A stretch of 64,000 nt of DNA from Myxococcales bacterium (GTDB lineage Bacteria; Myxococcota_A; Polyangia; Polyangiales; Houyiibacteriaceae). The position numbers and the translations under genes were made by a program. Positions within the stretch are counted from its first letter, which is position 1, and every line of letters starts with the position of its first letter. Positions 7,401 to 15,826 of the stretch are shown here, piece after piece. A model generated the notes under the pieces. That model was given only the letters and a program-made list of their open reading frames with translations, was not told the origin of the DNA and did no database searches. The DNA is taken from NCBI GenBank assembly GCA_029861865.1, contig JAOTYL010000016.1, positions 22,127 through 86,126 of the forward strand, in the 5' to 3' direction.

Positions 7401-8665
7401 GCACCGGGCAGGAGGTCCCAGTACCTCTGGCGGATCAGCGGGTCGGTGCCGTCGAGGTAGATCGGCACGTGAACGACGTGTACGCGGGCGCCCGGATTAT
7501 TGTCGAAGCTGAGCGCGTTCAACTTATTGGTGATCGGGTCGTTGGCCTCATCGACGAGGTCGTGTGTGCATCGAAGCGGCGGCCCCGCAGAACCGCCATG
7601 GGCCCTGTCCCAGAGTTGTCGCTTTGGCTCGGCATGTCCGGCAGGCAGCATCGCGTACAGGATGATGCGCTTCCCATCTCGGGACTCGAGCTCGGTCCGT
7701 AACTTTGCAGACGCATTCAGATAAACGTCCACGCCCTTGTTGATGTATTCGTAGCGTCCGGCCAGCGCGAAGATCAGCGTCCCGTCTCGATCGTAGGTGT
7801 CCCCGGTGGTCAACTCCGCGAGCTTGAAAAGCTCGTCTCGCGCCCGTGTACGCTGCTCGGGCATAACCGGACGAGCGCCAAAACCATTGGGCAAGATCAC
7901 ATCCGGTTTGCGCTTGAGAAGATGGTCGCATTCGAGGGCAGTGATCTCACTCACCGTCGTGAACACGTCTGCCGCATGTGCGGCAACCTTTTCCATCGAG
8001 TGCTTCGACGAAACCTGGAGCTCCTTGGCCGCGGCTTCCACGTCTACGCTCGGCAGAGACTGGTAGAAGTTTGGGTCGGCCTTTCGCCCCGCGAGGGAGC
8101 GTCCGAGCATTGTGGCGTGCGTGGTGAACACAGTGCCGATCTCGGGCGCTGCGGTCTTCAGGTGAAGGATGGCAGCGGCAGACATCCACTCGTGAGCTTG
8201 GACGATCGCTGCTTGGCGAGCTGGAAGAAGAAATCGATCACGAATGTGCTCGATCACCATCCCCGTACCGTGTGCGAACAACACCGGGTCGTAGTAGTCC
8301 CAGGCGCCAAAGAGCGAATCGAGCCCGAACTCTTCCCAGTAGCGGCCGAGGATTTCGTCTTTGCGCTGGTAGAGACGCGACTGGTTGATCAGAAGGCAGC
8401 GAGGCTCGCCTGGTACCAGCCAACGCCCCATCACGACTCCGACCTCATGGTCTTTGAGAGAGTCGAGTAGCTCGGGGTCCCACACGTCCGCGCGGAACTC
8501 TGGAACAACCCCTTCGGCTCTCGGAATGTCCGGACCAAAAGTGATATATCCGTCTTCGCCGTGTCTCTCCTGAACCTCGCGAACCCGGCTGGCCAAGACG
8601 GTGTGAATCCCGCCGACCATGTTGCAGACCTCCCACGAGATCTCGAAGAACGCGGGCTTGCTCAT
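4412..8665 (-). CDS. Fused glycogen synthase (GT3-like) and alpha-glucan phosphorylase (GT35)
   Basis: 1417 aa. The N-terminal half (about 1-550) starts [22 protein letters not shown], as in eukaryotic-type GT3 glycogen synthases, and has the sugar-nucleotide site segment [25 protein letters not shown]. The C-terminal half (about 580-1417) is a short-form alpha-glucan phosphorylase, with [14 protein letters not shown] at its start and the pyridoxal-phosphate lysine motif [14 protein letters not shown] near residue 1165. One chain therefore carries both polymer synthesis and phosphorolysis. Last gene of the glycogen operon; its ATG overlaps the GH57 stop (ATGA, 8662-8665), implying coupled translation. 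Confidence 0.88.
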   Translation of the reverse strand: [1417 protein letters not shown]

Positions 8666-9864
8666 GCTGGTATCCGCTTCTCCAGTGGGCCCAGCACCGA
8701 GAGATTCAAATCCTTCAGCACGTTCATGTAGTGGATGAACGCGTCGTAGGGCCCCTCGTATGGACTGAAGTAGTCGTGCACCTCAGCGTCGGAGGCGGAC
8801 TTGGTCGCCATGTAATAGAAATGGTCTGACGTCTGTAAGCGCCGCCAAAGCGCCAACAAGTGCGAATTGTTTCGGCGCTTCACGTCCGTGCCGAGGGCGT
8901 AGATTTCGGCAAGGGCACGCTGCTGCATCGCGTTCCCGCGCCACGCGCTGATATCGCGGGCTTCGTCTGCCCACGAGACGGTTCTGTGAAACGAAAGGTC
9001 ACCAAGCGCGGGGTAGCGTTCGATGACCTGGCCTGGCGTGAGAATGTCCCAGTGCGGGTGGGTGAATAGCAGGTCGGGAAGGTGCTCGAGGAAGTCGAAG
9101 ATGCCGGTTTCCCTCCATTGGTGCTCGCCAAAGGTCTCGTAGTCCATGAAGAGGTTGATCACGTCACCGGCACCGCTGTGTTGATGGACCCATTTGGCAA
9201 ACTTGTCTGCCGTGAGCGGGAACTCGGCCCATGCTCGATTCGAAAACCTGAATGCGATGTCGTCGGAGAGACGGTAGTTCTTCGTCAATAGGCGCGTTTC
9301 TCTTCCGGGAACGCGATAAACGAAGTTCGGGCTTCGCCAGTCGAGAATGTCATCGGCGCCTTCGATCAGAATCGCATCGAAGCCGAGATCCGAAATAAAC
9401 TGACCGATCTCGTCGTCGTAGATGAGCTCGGTATTGCGGAACACGCGCGGCGTCTGTCCAAACTCGGACCGAATGAGGTCGACCTCGAGATCGATCTGCG
9501 CCTTGTATTCATCCTTGTCGTAGAGCGCGGCAAGGCTGTGATAGTAGGTCTCGGCAATGAACTCGACGGCACCCGTCTTGGCGAGCCTCACGAAGCTGTT
9601 CATGACCTCCGGCGCGTACTGCTTCATCTGTTCGATCGCTACACCGGTGACGGCATACGAAATCCGAAAGCGACCGTCGGTGCGTTCGATCAGCCGCAGC
9701 ATCGATTCATTCGCCGGCAAGTAACATTTGTCCGCCACCTTGCGGAACACTTGTCCGTTTAGCTTGGAGTCGAAGTACTCGTGGTCTTGGCCGACTTGAA
9801 GCGCCCCGTACGGCTTCAAACGGTAAGGCTGGTGCACCTCGAAATAGAAACAAACAGACGGCAT
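8662..9864 (-). CDS. GH57 family glycoside hydrolase (alpha-amylase/branching-type)
   Basis: 400 aa. It starts MPSVCFYFEVHQPYRL, with the GH57 first-strand HQPYRL motif. The catalytic nucleophile is expected at Glu146 in FRNTELIYDDE and the acid/base at Asp241 in MDYETFGEH; both segments are intact. Later, HFYYMATKSASDAEVHDYFSPY is typical of GH57 amylases of glycogen operons. The ATG at 9864 was chosen, eight bases after AGGAG; a longer open frame upstream overlaps the preceding gene and has no homology. Likely role: remodelling of intracellular alpha-glucan. Confidence 0.85.
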   Translation of the reverse strand: MPSVCFYFEVHQPYRLKPYGALQVGQDHEYFDSKLNGQVFRKVADKCYLPANESMLRLIERTDGRFRISYAVTGVAIEQMKQYAPEVMNSFVRLAKTGAVEFIAETYYHSLAALYDKDEYKAQIDLEVDLIRSEFGQTPRVFRNTELIYDDEIGQFISDLGFDAILIEGADDILDWRSPNFVYRVPGRETRLLTKNYRLSDDIAFRFSNRAWAEFPLTADKFAKWVHQHSGAGDVINLFMDYETFGEHQWRETGIFDFLEHLPDLLFTHPHWDILTPGQVIERYPALGDLSFHRTVSWADEARDISAWRGNAMQQRALAEIYALGTDVKRRNNSHLLALWRRLQTSDHFYYMATKSASDAEVHDYFSPYEGPYDAFIHYMNVLKDLNLSVLGPLEKRIPA

Positions 9865-9872
9865 GGTTTCTC

Positions 9873-11327
9873 CTAGGCAGCGCTCACCGATTGATAGATC
9901 GGAATGAGTTTTTCTGCAGCAGCATCCCAATGGATATGACGAATTTCTTCTCGCGCGAGGTCGACGATGACGCGCCGAAGCTCGGGCAGCTCGAGCAAGG
10001 CCACGATCTGACTGGCCATCTTGTCGACATCCCAGAAGTCGACCTTCAAGGCGTTCCTAAGGACCTCGGAGACACCCGACTGCTTCGAGACGATGACGGG
10101 CCGGTCGTAGCTCATCGCCTCGAGCGGAGCGATCCCGAACGGTTCGGATACCGAGGGCATGACGTATACGTCGGCGGTGGAGAAGGTTCGCTCGAGATCG
10201 GCGCCTCGAACGAATCCGGGGAACCGAAACGCGTCCTCGATGCCGAGACTCTCCACCATCGCCTTCATGCGAGGCAGCATGTCTCCAGACCCGGCCATGA
10301 CGAACTTCGCGTTGGGGACGTGCTGTAGCACTCGGGCGGCCGCCTGGACGAAATACTCCGGCCCTTTTTGAAAAGTGACTCGGCCAAGGAAAAGGACCAC
10401 GGGCCCCGTCGATTTGCGCTGCTGTGTGTATGCCTCGACCGTTGCGCGCGTGTACACCCCGTTGTGCACTACCGAAATCTTGTCGAGGGAGGTGCCATGG
10501 ACTCGGTTGATGAGGCTTCGGGTGTAGTAGCTGACCGCGATGACTCGCTTCGCGCGCTCGAGCCCCTGGCGTTCGACCGCCACGATTTCGCGATCTGCGC
10601 CCTCAGCAGCTCGATCGTACTCGAGGCTGTGGACGTGGGTGATCAGGGGAGCATTGGCGCGGGCAGCGATCTCGATGCTTGCCGGAAACGTCATCCAGTC
10701 GTGGGCATGGACGATGTCATACTTACGTCCCCGCACCCTCCGGGTGGCCGCGGCAGCATAGCGTGCGACTTCCGCAAACAAGTCGTGACCGTAGTGAGCC
10801 TCGGTCGTTGGCTCAGTGCTCCATTCCCAGAGATCGTCTCCCAGAAGGTGTGCGTGCTCGGGCTGCCGGTGGGGGGGGCCTGGTAGCTCATGTGCTAGCC
10901 GCGCTACGGCGGCTTCGTCGAACCCGCCGGCTGCGAGCAGCTCGAGATACGCGGATGGATCGAGATACGGCTTCAACATTGCTGGCACCTGGATCGTGCG
11001 TATCCTCGCGGAGGCGGCTCCTTCGCTTGCCTGGGCTGCCGCCGTCAGAATCGGGTCCGTCGAAAGAGACGGCTCATTCGCGATCGCCTCTTGCAGCGGA
11101 CTCTCCTGGCTCTGCCAGGTCTTGACGGGGACTCGTTCGATCGCTTCGGATCCAGAAGCCCCGAGGAGGTGCATGTGTGGCGCGTCCTCTTCACCGTAGA
11201 GGCGCGGTAGCAGGAAGTCGATTTCGATGCCTCGACTCGCGAGCGCCGTCGTCAGCCCTTGGCATGCGGTCCCGAGCCCGCCGCTGATGTGCGGTGGGTA
11301 CTCCCATCCCAACATCAGCACCTTCAT
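9873..11327 (-). CDS. GT4-type glycosyltransferase (GlgA/glucan synthase-like)
   Basis: 484 aa. It starts MKVLMLGWEYPPHISGGLGTACQGL, the Lys-x-Gly-Gly-type nucleotide-sugar loop region of starch/glycogen synthase-like GT4 enzymes; the C-terminal half has FLGRVTFQKGPEYFVQAA and VMPSVSEPFGIAPLEAMSYDRPVI, the GT4 donor-site E-x7-E. It overlaps the debranching enzyme by four bases (ATGA at 11324-11327), and that position defines the start. It probably extends alpha-glucan or a maltosyl donor product. It is a second glycosyltransferase in the operon besides the GT3 half of the fusion. Confidence 0.82.
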   Translation of the reverse strand: MKVLMLGWEYPPHISGGLGTACQGLTTALASRGIEIDFLLPRLYGEEDAPHMHLLGASGSEAIERVPVKTWQSQESPLQEAIANEPSLSTDPILTAAAQASEGAASARIRTIQVPAMLKPYLDPSAYLELLAAGGFDEAAVARLAHELPGPPHRQPEHAHLLGDDLWEWSTEPTTEAHYGHDLFAEVARYAAAATRRVRGRKYDIVHAHDWMTFPASIEIAARANAPLITHVHSLEYDRAAEGADREIVAVERQGLERAKRVIAVSYYTRSLINRVHGTSLDKISVVHNGVYTRATVEAYTQQRKSTGPVVLFLGRVTFQKGPEYFVQAAARVLQHVPNAKFVMAGSGDMLPRMKAMVESLGIEDAFRFPGFVRGADLERTFSTADVYVMPSVSEPFGIAPLEAMSYDRPVIVSKQSGVSEVLRNALKVDFWDVDKMASQIVALLELPELRRVIVDLAREEIRHIHWDAAAEKLIPIYQSVSAA

Positions 11328-13315
11328 GGGACGGCCGTCTTGGCGATTCGAAGCACCTCGGCGACGCTCCACGCCTGTGCGGGGGCGCCGCCCGGGCGGT
11401 GCGGAGGGTCGCCATCGAACACCTCGCCGATCTGACCGATACAGCCTTCTGTGCGGAAGTGGGCGCAGAGGCTCGCGAGGACCGGCAGAAGCTCGGCGTT
11501 CACCGACTTTGGCCCGTCGATCGCGCGAACCGCATCGGCATAGAGGCCTAGCAACCATGGCCATACGGTCCCCTGGTGGTACGCCAGGTCTCGATCGGCT
11601 TGTCCCCCCTCGTAGACCGGTCGATAGTCGGGGTCATCGGGAGACAGGGTGCGAAGGCCAACTGGCGTGAGCAGCTTGGTACGCACGGCGTGCAATGCTC
11701 GGCGCTTGTACGATTTGTCGAGCGGGACTCCAGGCAAGACGAGTGCCCAAAGCTGATTGGGTCGCAGCTTGCGATCGGGGTTTCGGCCGTCGTGTGTGTC
11801 GGTCAAGAAGCCCAGATCTTGAAGCCAGAATTTTTCCTCGAAGTGATCCGAGAGTTTCTTCGCGGTTTCTTCGAGTGTCTTGCCGAGCTTGGGGCGGAGC
11901 TTTTTGGCCCACCGGCCCGCGGTGATCAGGCTGGACAGCCAAAGCGCATTGAGGTCGACGGCATAGCCCCACCGTGGCGTGACTGGGCGCTGATCGACGA
12001 TGGCGTCCATCCAGGTGAGCGCCCAGGGTCCTTGGTCGACAAATAGAAACCCCTGGCGGTCCAGATGCACTCGGGCATCCGCCCCGGCGATGATGCACTC
12101 GATCAGGTCGAGGCACGCTTCTTGAAGAGCCACCACTCGCCGGCTCCGGGTCCGTCTGGAGGTGAGTGCGGTCGCCCGGATGAACAAGAGCGAGGCGTCG
12201 ATCGCGTTCTTGTTTGCGGGCACGTCGCCGCTCTTTGGAATGTTTGGAATCAACCCGCCTTCCAGGCGCTCAGCCAGCGATTCGAGTATCGCCAAGGCGT
12301 CGTCGACCTTGTCCCGGGCGAGGCACAGTCCTGGAAGTGAAATGAGCGAATCACGAGACCACTCGCCAAACCACGGAAACCCGGCGATCACGCCGGTCCG
12401 ATTTCCGTGGAGCTTCACCAGATAAGCGTCGGCAGCATCGTCGAGCTCCTCGAGGAACGAACGGCCTTCGCGCGAAAGAGAGACCAGTACCTGCGGTTCG
12501 GGGCTCTCCGTGGGTGTCGTCCCGAGGCGCATGCTCAACGAAGTGTCACCGTCCAACGTGATGCAAAACTCTCCGGGCGTGAAGAGGTCCTCGGCGTCGT
12601 CGTAGCCGCGGGTGTTCTCCCATTCGTAGTGGACGCCTTCGTACCAATGGCCGTCCCTCCCGAATGTGCCCTGGGCACCGTGAAGACTGACCACGAGTGG
12701 AGGAACGTCTTTGTAGGGTCGCAGCGTAGCCTGTAGGAAGCTCCTGTCGTCGACGTCGACCTCTCCGTTCAGGAAAGGATTCGCGAACGTGAGTTTGTGG
12801 ATTGGGCGGCATCGGATCAAGGGCCGCAACCTGAGCTGGACGGGTTCGGTGAGGCCTTCGATCGAGTAGCGAAGCCAGACCGCGTCGGTGCCGTCCTCCA
12901 GCCAAAGCTCGCGGATCACATCGAGGCCGGCGAACCGGTAGGTCCATCGCGGTTGGGGATCGAACTCGACCAAGTACTGAACCCCGTTGGGCTCCACGGC
13001 GTTTCCCCAGTCGTAGCTGTGAAGCGCGAACGTCTCGCCACCCACTTCAAACCATTCCTCGAGCTCCGCGGCGATGTTGAGTGGCCCACCAATGCCGGGC
13101 TCGCGCACCGTGAGAAGGCTGTGGTACTTGCGGCGTGGGCGTCGATCGATTGTACCCATCGCGAAGGAGCCGCCGGCGTTCGTGCACAACCACTCTGCGT
13201 CGGGCCCAGCCTGCAAAACCGGCATCTCATCCGCGGCGTCGCTCGATGCGCGCGTGAGAAGACGGAGCCCTGCCGGGCTGTCAGATCGACTTGGAAACCA
13301 ACTCGGGAGAATCAC
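11324..13315 (-). CDS. Glycogen debranching enzyme (amylo-alpha-1,6-glucosidase family)
   Basis: About 663 aa. The N-terminal GDE_N domain has EWLCTNAGGSFAMGTIDRRPRRKYHSLLT. The C-terminal (alpha/alpha)6 catalytic domain has AGFPWFGEWSRDSLISLPGL (catalytic Asp region) and DLAYHQGTVWPWLLGLYADAV. First gene of the glycogen operon (debranching enzyme - GT4 - GH57 - fusion). The GTG at 13315 was chosen: a longer GTG at 13357 would lie upstream of the transcription start expected from the sigma-54-like element at 13364-13379. The exact start remains uncertain; another candidate is Met at 13225. Confidence 0.85.
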   Translation of the reverse strand: MILPSWFPSRSDSPAGLRLLTRASSDAADEMPVLQAGPDAEWLCTNAGGSFAMGTIDRRPRRKYHSLLTVREPGIGGPLNIAAELEEWFEVGGETFALHSYDWGNAVEPNGVQYLVEFDPQPRWTYRFAGLDVIRELWLEDGTDAVWLRYSIEGLTEPVQLRLRPLIRCRPIHKLTFANPFLNGEVDVDDRSFLQATLRPYKDVPPLVVSLHGAQGTFGRDGHWYEGVHYEWENTRGYDDAEDLFTPGEFCITLDGDTSLSMRLGTTPTESPEPQVLVSLSREGRSFLEELDDAADAYLVKLHGNRTGVIAGFPWFGEWSRDSLISLPGLCLARDKVDDALAILESLAERLEGGLIPNIPKSGDVPANKNAIDASLLFIRATALTSRRTRSRRVVALQEACLDLIECIIAGADARVHLDRQGFLFVDQGPWALTWMDAIVDQRPVTPRWGYAVDLNALWLSSLITAGRWAKKLRPKLGKTLEETAKKLSDHFEEKFWLQDLGFLTDTHDGRNPDRKLRPNQLWALVLPGVPLDKSYKRRALHAVRTKLLTPVGLRTLSPDDPDYRPVYEGGQADRDLAYHQGTVWPWLLGLYADAVRAIDGPKSVNAELLPVLASLCAHFRTEGCIGQIGEVFDGDPPHRPGGAPAQAWSVAEVLRIAKTAVP

Positions 13316-13363
13316 GTTAGAACCCTGGGCCCAATGAATGGCCCGGACCAGGCACACCGCCTA

Positions 13364-13379
13364 AGCAGAAGGTATGCCA
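13364..13379 (-). promoter_or_regulatory. Sigma-54-like promoter of the glycogen operon
   Basis: On the minus strand TGGCATACCTTCTGCT has GG and GC exactly 10 bases apart and matches nine of 12 consensus positions. It lies where an operon promoter is needed, in the 134-176-base gap before the debranching gene, and predicts transcription from about 13353. Weaker than the other sigma-54 sites here. Confidence 0.4.
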
Positions 13380-13384
13380 AAGCC

Positions 13385-13404
13385 TGACGCGAACCATCGC
13401 GTCA
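13385..13404. promoter_or_regulatory. Perfect 7-bp dyad next to the glycogen promoter
   Basis: TGACGCG-AACCAT-CGCGTCA is a perfect inverted repeat with a 6-base spacer, five bases upstream of the -24 element. Its size and position suit a dimeric regulator binding site. The regulator is not identified. Confidence 0.5.
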
Positions 13405-13491
13405 TTCCGTCACAACTCGCCAACAATATCACTGTCGACGCGCATTGCATGCGGCTCGTAGCATTTTCTGGCGCAACTTGTGCGGATCGCC

Positions 13492-14310
13492 TCACGGTGA
13501 CGGCTCCCGGGGGCCTTTGCTCGTCAGCGCCGGTGTGACATCGACCAATGTGTGGCACTGGCTGCACGCCGATAGGAGCTGCCCGAAAATTTCAGCCTGA
13601 CCGCGAGTCGTTGGCTTCGCCTCGCGAGGCTCCCCAGGGCCCGGGACATAATCGTCTTCCGCGGTACTTCCCTCGATTGCGGCCGAGAAGGCGAGATCAT
13701 GGACCTCGTAGGCAAGACGAGTCGCTCCCGGAGGACTTTCGGCGTCCGGTTTTTCCGGCCCATGAAGAGGTGCCTCGGCCAACACACGCGCGGCCCTTTG
13801 AAAGGTCTTCGGAGAGTCGCTCAATAATGCCTCCCACATTCTCTCGACCGCCCAGTAGTGCCGTCTCATGTGCATCGTGAGGTCGTGTCCACCCGGAGCA
13901 GGGTCGAGCTTGATCGGGGGTCCACGGTCGAGGGCGTGATGGCACTGCCCGCATGCATACGACAATCGGGCAAATGCCATGCAAGCCTCCTCGAGATCGC
14001 TACCCTCGCGCACCTGTTCGGCGAGTTCTTTCGTGATGCGTGCGTATTCCTTGCCCTGATCGGGGAACGGCACGTGTTCCATGAAGAATGCGAGCTTTCG
14101 CATCGATTGCCGGGCCATCGCGAGGTCGCCTCGAATCAGTGCATTCCTCGCCACAATCGAAAGTCCTGCGTGATCGGCCATGACTTGATCGAAATTTGCT
14201 GGGAGCTTCGTCGCGGAAAGGTCTTCGACCTCGGTCTCGTCCTTCGAGCCGCATTCGCAACCGCTGAGCGCCGCAAGCCAGAGACTCAGTAAGACGATTC
14301 GCCCGACCAT
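13492..14310 (-). CDS. Diheme c-type cytochrome lipoprotein
   Basis: 272 aa. An N-terminal lipoprotein signal peptide (MVGRIVLLSLWLAALSGC) puts the lipidated Cys near residue 18. There are two heme c sites: CGQCHH near residue 120 and CSQCHT near residue 250, with long helical stretches between, so it looks like a two-domain cytochrome c' / 'cytochrome c family' lipoprotein. It would be attached to a membrane on the periplasmic side. It lies 47 bases downstream of the tandem UspA gene on the same strand, consistent with an operon of hemerythrin, UspA and cytochrome, a redox/oxygen-stress set. The specific electron partner cannot be read. Confidence 0.75.
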   Translation of the reverse strand: MVGRIVLLSLWLAALSGCECGSKDETEVEDLSATKLPANFDQVMADHAGLSIVARNALIRGDLAMARQSMRKLAFFMEHVPFPDQGKEYARITKELAEQVREGSDLEEACMAFARLSYACGQCHHALDRGPPIKLDPAPGGHDLTMHMRRHYWAVERMWEALLSDSPKTFQRAARVLAEAPLHGPEKPDAESPPGATRLAYEVHDLAFSAAIEGSTAEDDYVPGPGEPREAKPTTRGQAEIFGQLLSACSQCHTLVDVTPALTSKGPREPSP

Positions 14311-14357
14311 GATGCGCGTATGATGCCCTCTAGGGACGCATATTCAAGTTGGGTCTT

Positions 14358-15251
14358 TCAGCCCTCCTGGTGGGTCAGCAGTAGCGGAATCTCGCTGTCG
14401 TGGAGGAGCCGCCTGGCAACGCTGCCGATCAGGAGGCGCTCGATGCCGCTCTTTCCGGTGGTGCCCGCGCATATCAGGTTTGCCCCTACGTCGTTGGCCA
14501 CTTTGAGGATCCCCGCAGTGGGATCCCCCGTCACCAAGTGCGTCTGAATGGCTTGCGCGTCGATCGAAAAAAGCTCGTTGGCATCGTCTTTCAGCATCCC
14601 TTCGAGCCCCCGGTGCAGGGCCTGGCGACGCTTTTCGGCGGCCTCACCGACGACGGCTCCTCGATCCGTGTATTCGCCCCAAACGTCGAGGTAGCTGTGC
14701 ACGAGGTGAAGAGACCCGTGGCAGACGCCATGAATAGCTCGCGCAACCTCGGCCGCGTGTTTGGCCGGCGCAGAAAAGTCGTAGGCGATGACTATCGAGC
14801 TCGGGACTCCATCGCCCTTTGGGGGAACGACGATGATCGGTGTGTGCACGGTCTTGAGAACCCGCTCGGTAATGCTCCCGTACATGAACTTCGAAACGCC
14901 GCTCCGACCATGCGTCCCTACGACCACCAAGTCGACATCGTGCTCTTTGGCATAGTCACGAATGACCTCGTGGACCGTGCCTTCGCGGATCACCGTGAAG
15001 TGCTCCAACCCTGCTGTGTCGATCGTTTGAGACTGCTGATCGAGAGCCTCTTGCGCGTCGTTGAGGATGCGGGTGACGGCCTCCGGGCCCGGGCTGTACG
15101 AGAGATCCATCAGCAGATAGTTGGGGATGACCGGCGTGTGCAACAGATGGAGCTTCGCAGAGCATTGTTTCGCGAGCGCGATTGCGTAATCGAGCGCGAG
15201 GTATGCATTCTGGGAGAAATCGGTGGGGACGAGGATTTGATTGATCTGCAT
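14358..15251 (-). CDS. Universal stress protein with two tandem UspA domains
   Basis: 297 aa. Domain 1 (about 1-145) starts MQINQILVPTDFSQNAYLALDYA and has the nucleotide-binding signature VVGTHGRSGVSKFMYGSITERV. Domain 2 (about 150-297) starts SSIVIAYDFSAPAKHAAEVAR and has CAGTTGKSGIERLLIGSVARRLL. Both G-x2-G-x9-G-[ST] motifs are intact, so ATP binding by both halves is likely. It follows the hemerythrin gene by 36 bases on the same strand and probably shares its sigma-54 promoter. Confidence 0.9.
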   Translation of the reverse strand: MQINQILVPTDFSQNAYLALDYAIALAKQCSAKLHLLHTPVIPNYLLMDLSYSPGPEAVTRILNDAQEALDQQSQTIDTAGLEHFTVIREGTVHEVIRDYAKEHDVDLVVVGTHGRSGVSKFMYGSITERVLKTVHTPIIVVPPKGDGVPSSIVIAYDFSAPAKHAAEVARAIHGVCHGSLHLVHSYLDVWGEYTDRGAVVGEAAEKRRQALHRGLEGMLKDDANELFSIDAQAIQTHLVTGDPTAGILKVANDVGANLICAGTTGKSGIERLLIGSVARRLLHDSEIPLLLTHQEG

Positions 15252-15287
15252 CTCGGGCCTTCGGTTAGATACTCTGGAGCTTACCCT

Positions 15288-15749
15288 TCAGCCGCCAAAA
15301 GTGTCCGTTGGCATGAGGCTATCGCGGAGAAGTTTCTCATTGACATAGTGTTTCTCTTCTTCCTCGATGTCCTTGCGCAGCATCTCCGCAAGGTCGGCGA
15401 TCCCCTTTTCGATTTCGGCAGGAGACTTCGCGTCGAGGATGGCGTGCAACAAACGGTCGAGGTGCGCTCGTTGCTCGGCGTGTTCGGCGTGGAGGTGGCG
15501 TGCGCGTTCGGGTCCAAAGCCGTCCGCTTCGCTTATCGCCGGCACCATGTGGGTTTCCTCGAAGGTCATGTGAAGCTCGAGGATTCCTCGTAGGGCATAT
15601 GCGGCGCGCTTAACCCGATCCTCCTCTTCTTCTCCCTCTCGGAGTTGTCGCGCGCCAACCTCCAGCTCCGCTAGCATCTTTTCGATCTCCCGGTGCTGGG
15701 TCAAAACCTTCTGACGAACTTCGGAAGGCATCAACGGATCGTCGCTCAT
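15288..15749 (-). CDS. Hemerythrin-domain protein
   Basis: 153 aa. Iron ligands expected for a hemerythrin/HHE bundle are visible: HREIEKM near residue 20, HMTFEETHMVP near 60, HLHAEHAEQRAHLDRLLH near 85-100, and EEEEKHYVNEKLL near the end. Likely binds a di-iron centre and O2 or NO in the cytoplasm; it has no signal peptide. The ATG at 15749 follows a strong GGGAGGA ribosome site; longer readings lack one. Second hemerythrin in the window is at 60.2 kb. First gene of a hemerythrin - UspA - cytochrome run, and divergent from a UspA pair. Confidence 0.85.
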   Translation of the reverse strand: MSDDPLMPSEVRQKVLTQHREIEKMLAELEVGARQLREGEEEEDRVKRAAYALRGILELHMTFEETHMVPAISEADGFGPERARHLHAEHAEQRAHLDRLLHAILDAKSPAEIEKGIADLAEMLRKDIEEEEKHYVNEKLLRDSLMPTDTFGG

Positions 15750-15779
15750 GTCATCCTCCCTTTTGACCGATCGAAGTCG

Positions 15780-15795
15780 TGCAAAGACTGAGCCA
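15780..15795 (-). promoter_or_regulatory. Sigma-54 promoter of the hemerythrin operon
   Basis: On the minus strand TGGCTCAGTCTTTGCA matches TGGCACG-N4-TTGCW at 10 of 12 positions with exact GG-N10-GC spacing. The expected transcription start near 15769 leaves about 20 bases of leader containing the GGGAGGA ribosome site, so geometry fits. Confidence 0.6.
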
Positions 15796-15826
15796 GAAGC
15801 CTTTAGCAGGATTTGCCCCGACCCGG

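Noticed and set aside
9865..9930. 22-residue N-terminal extension of the GH57 protein
   Set aside because: It overlaps the preceding gene, has no homology, and AGGAG sits just before the internal ATG at 9864.
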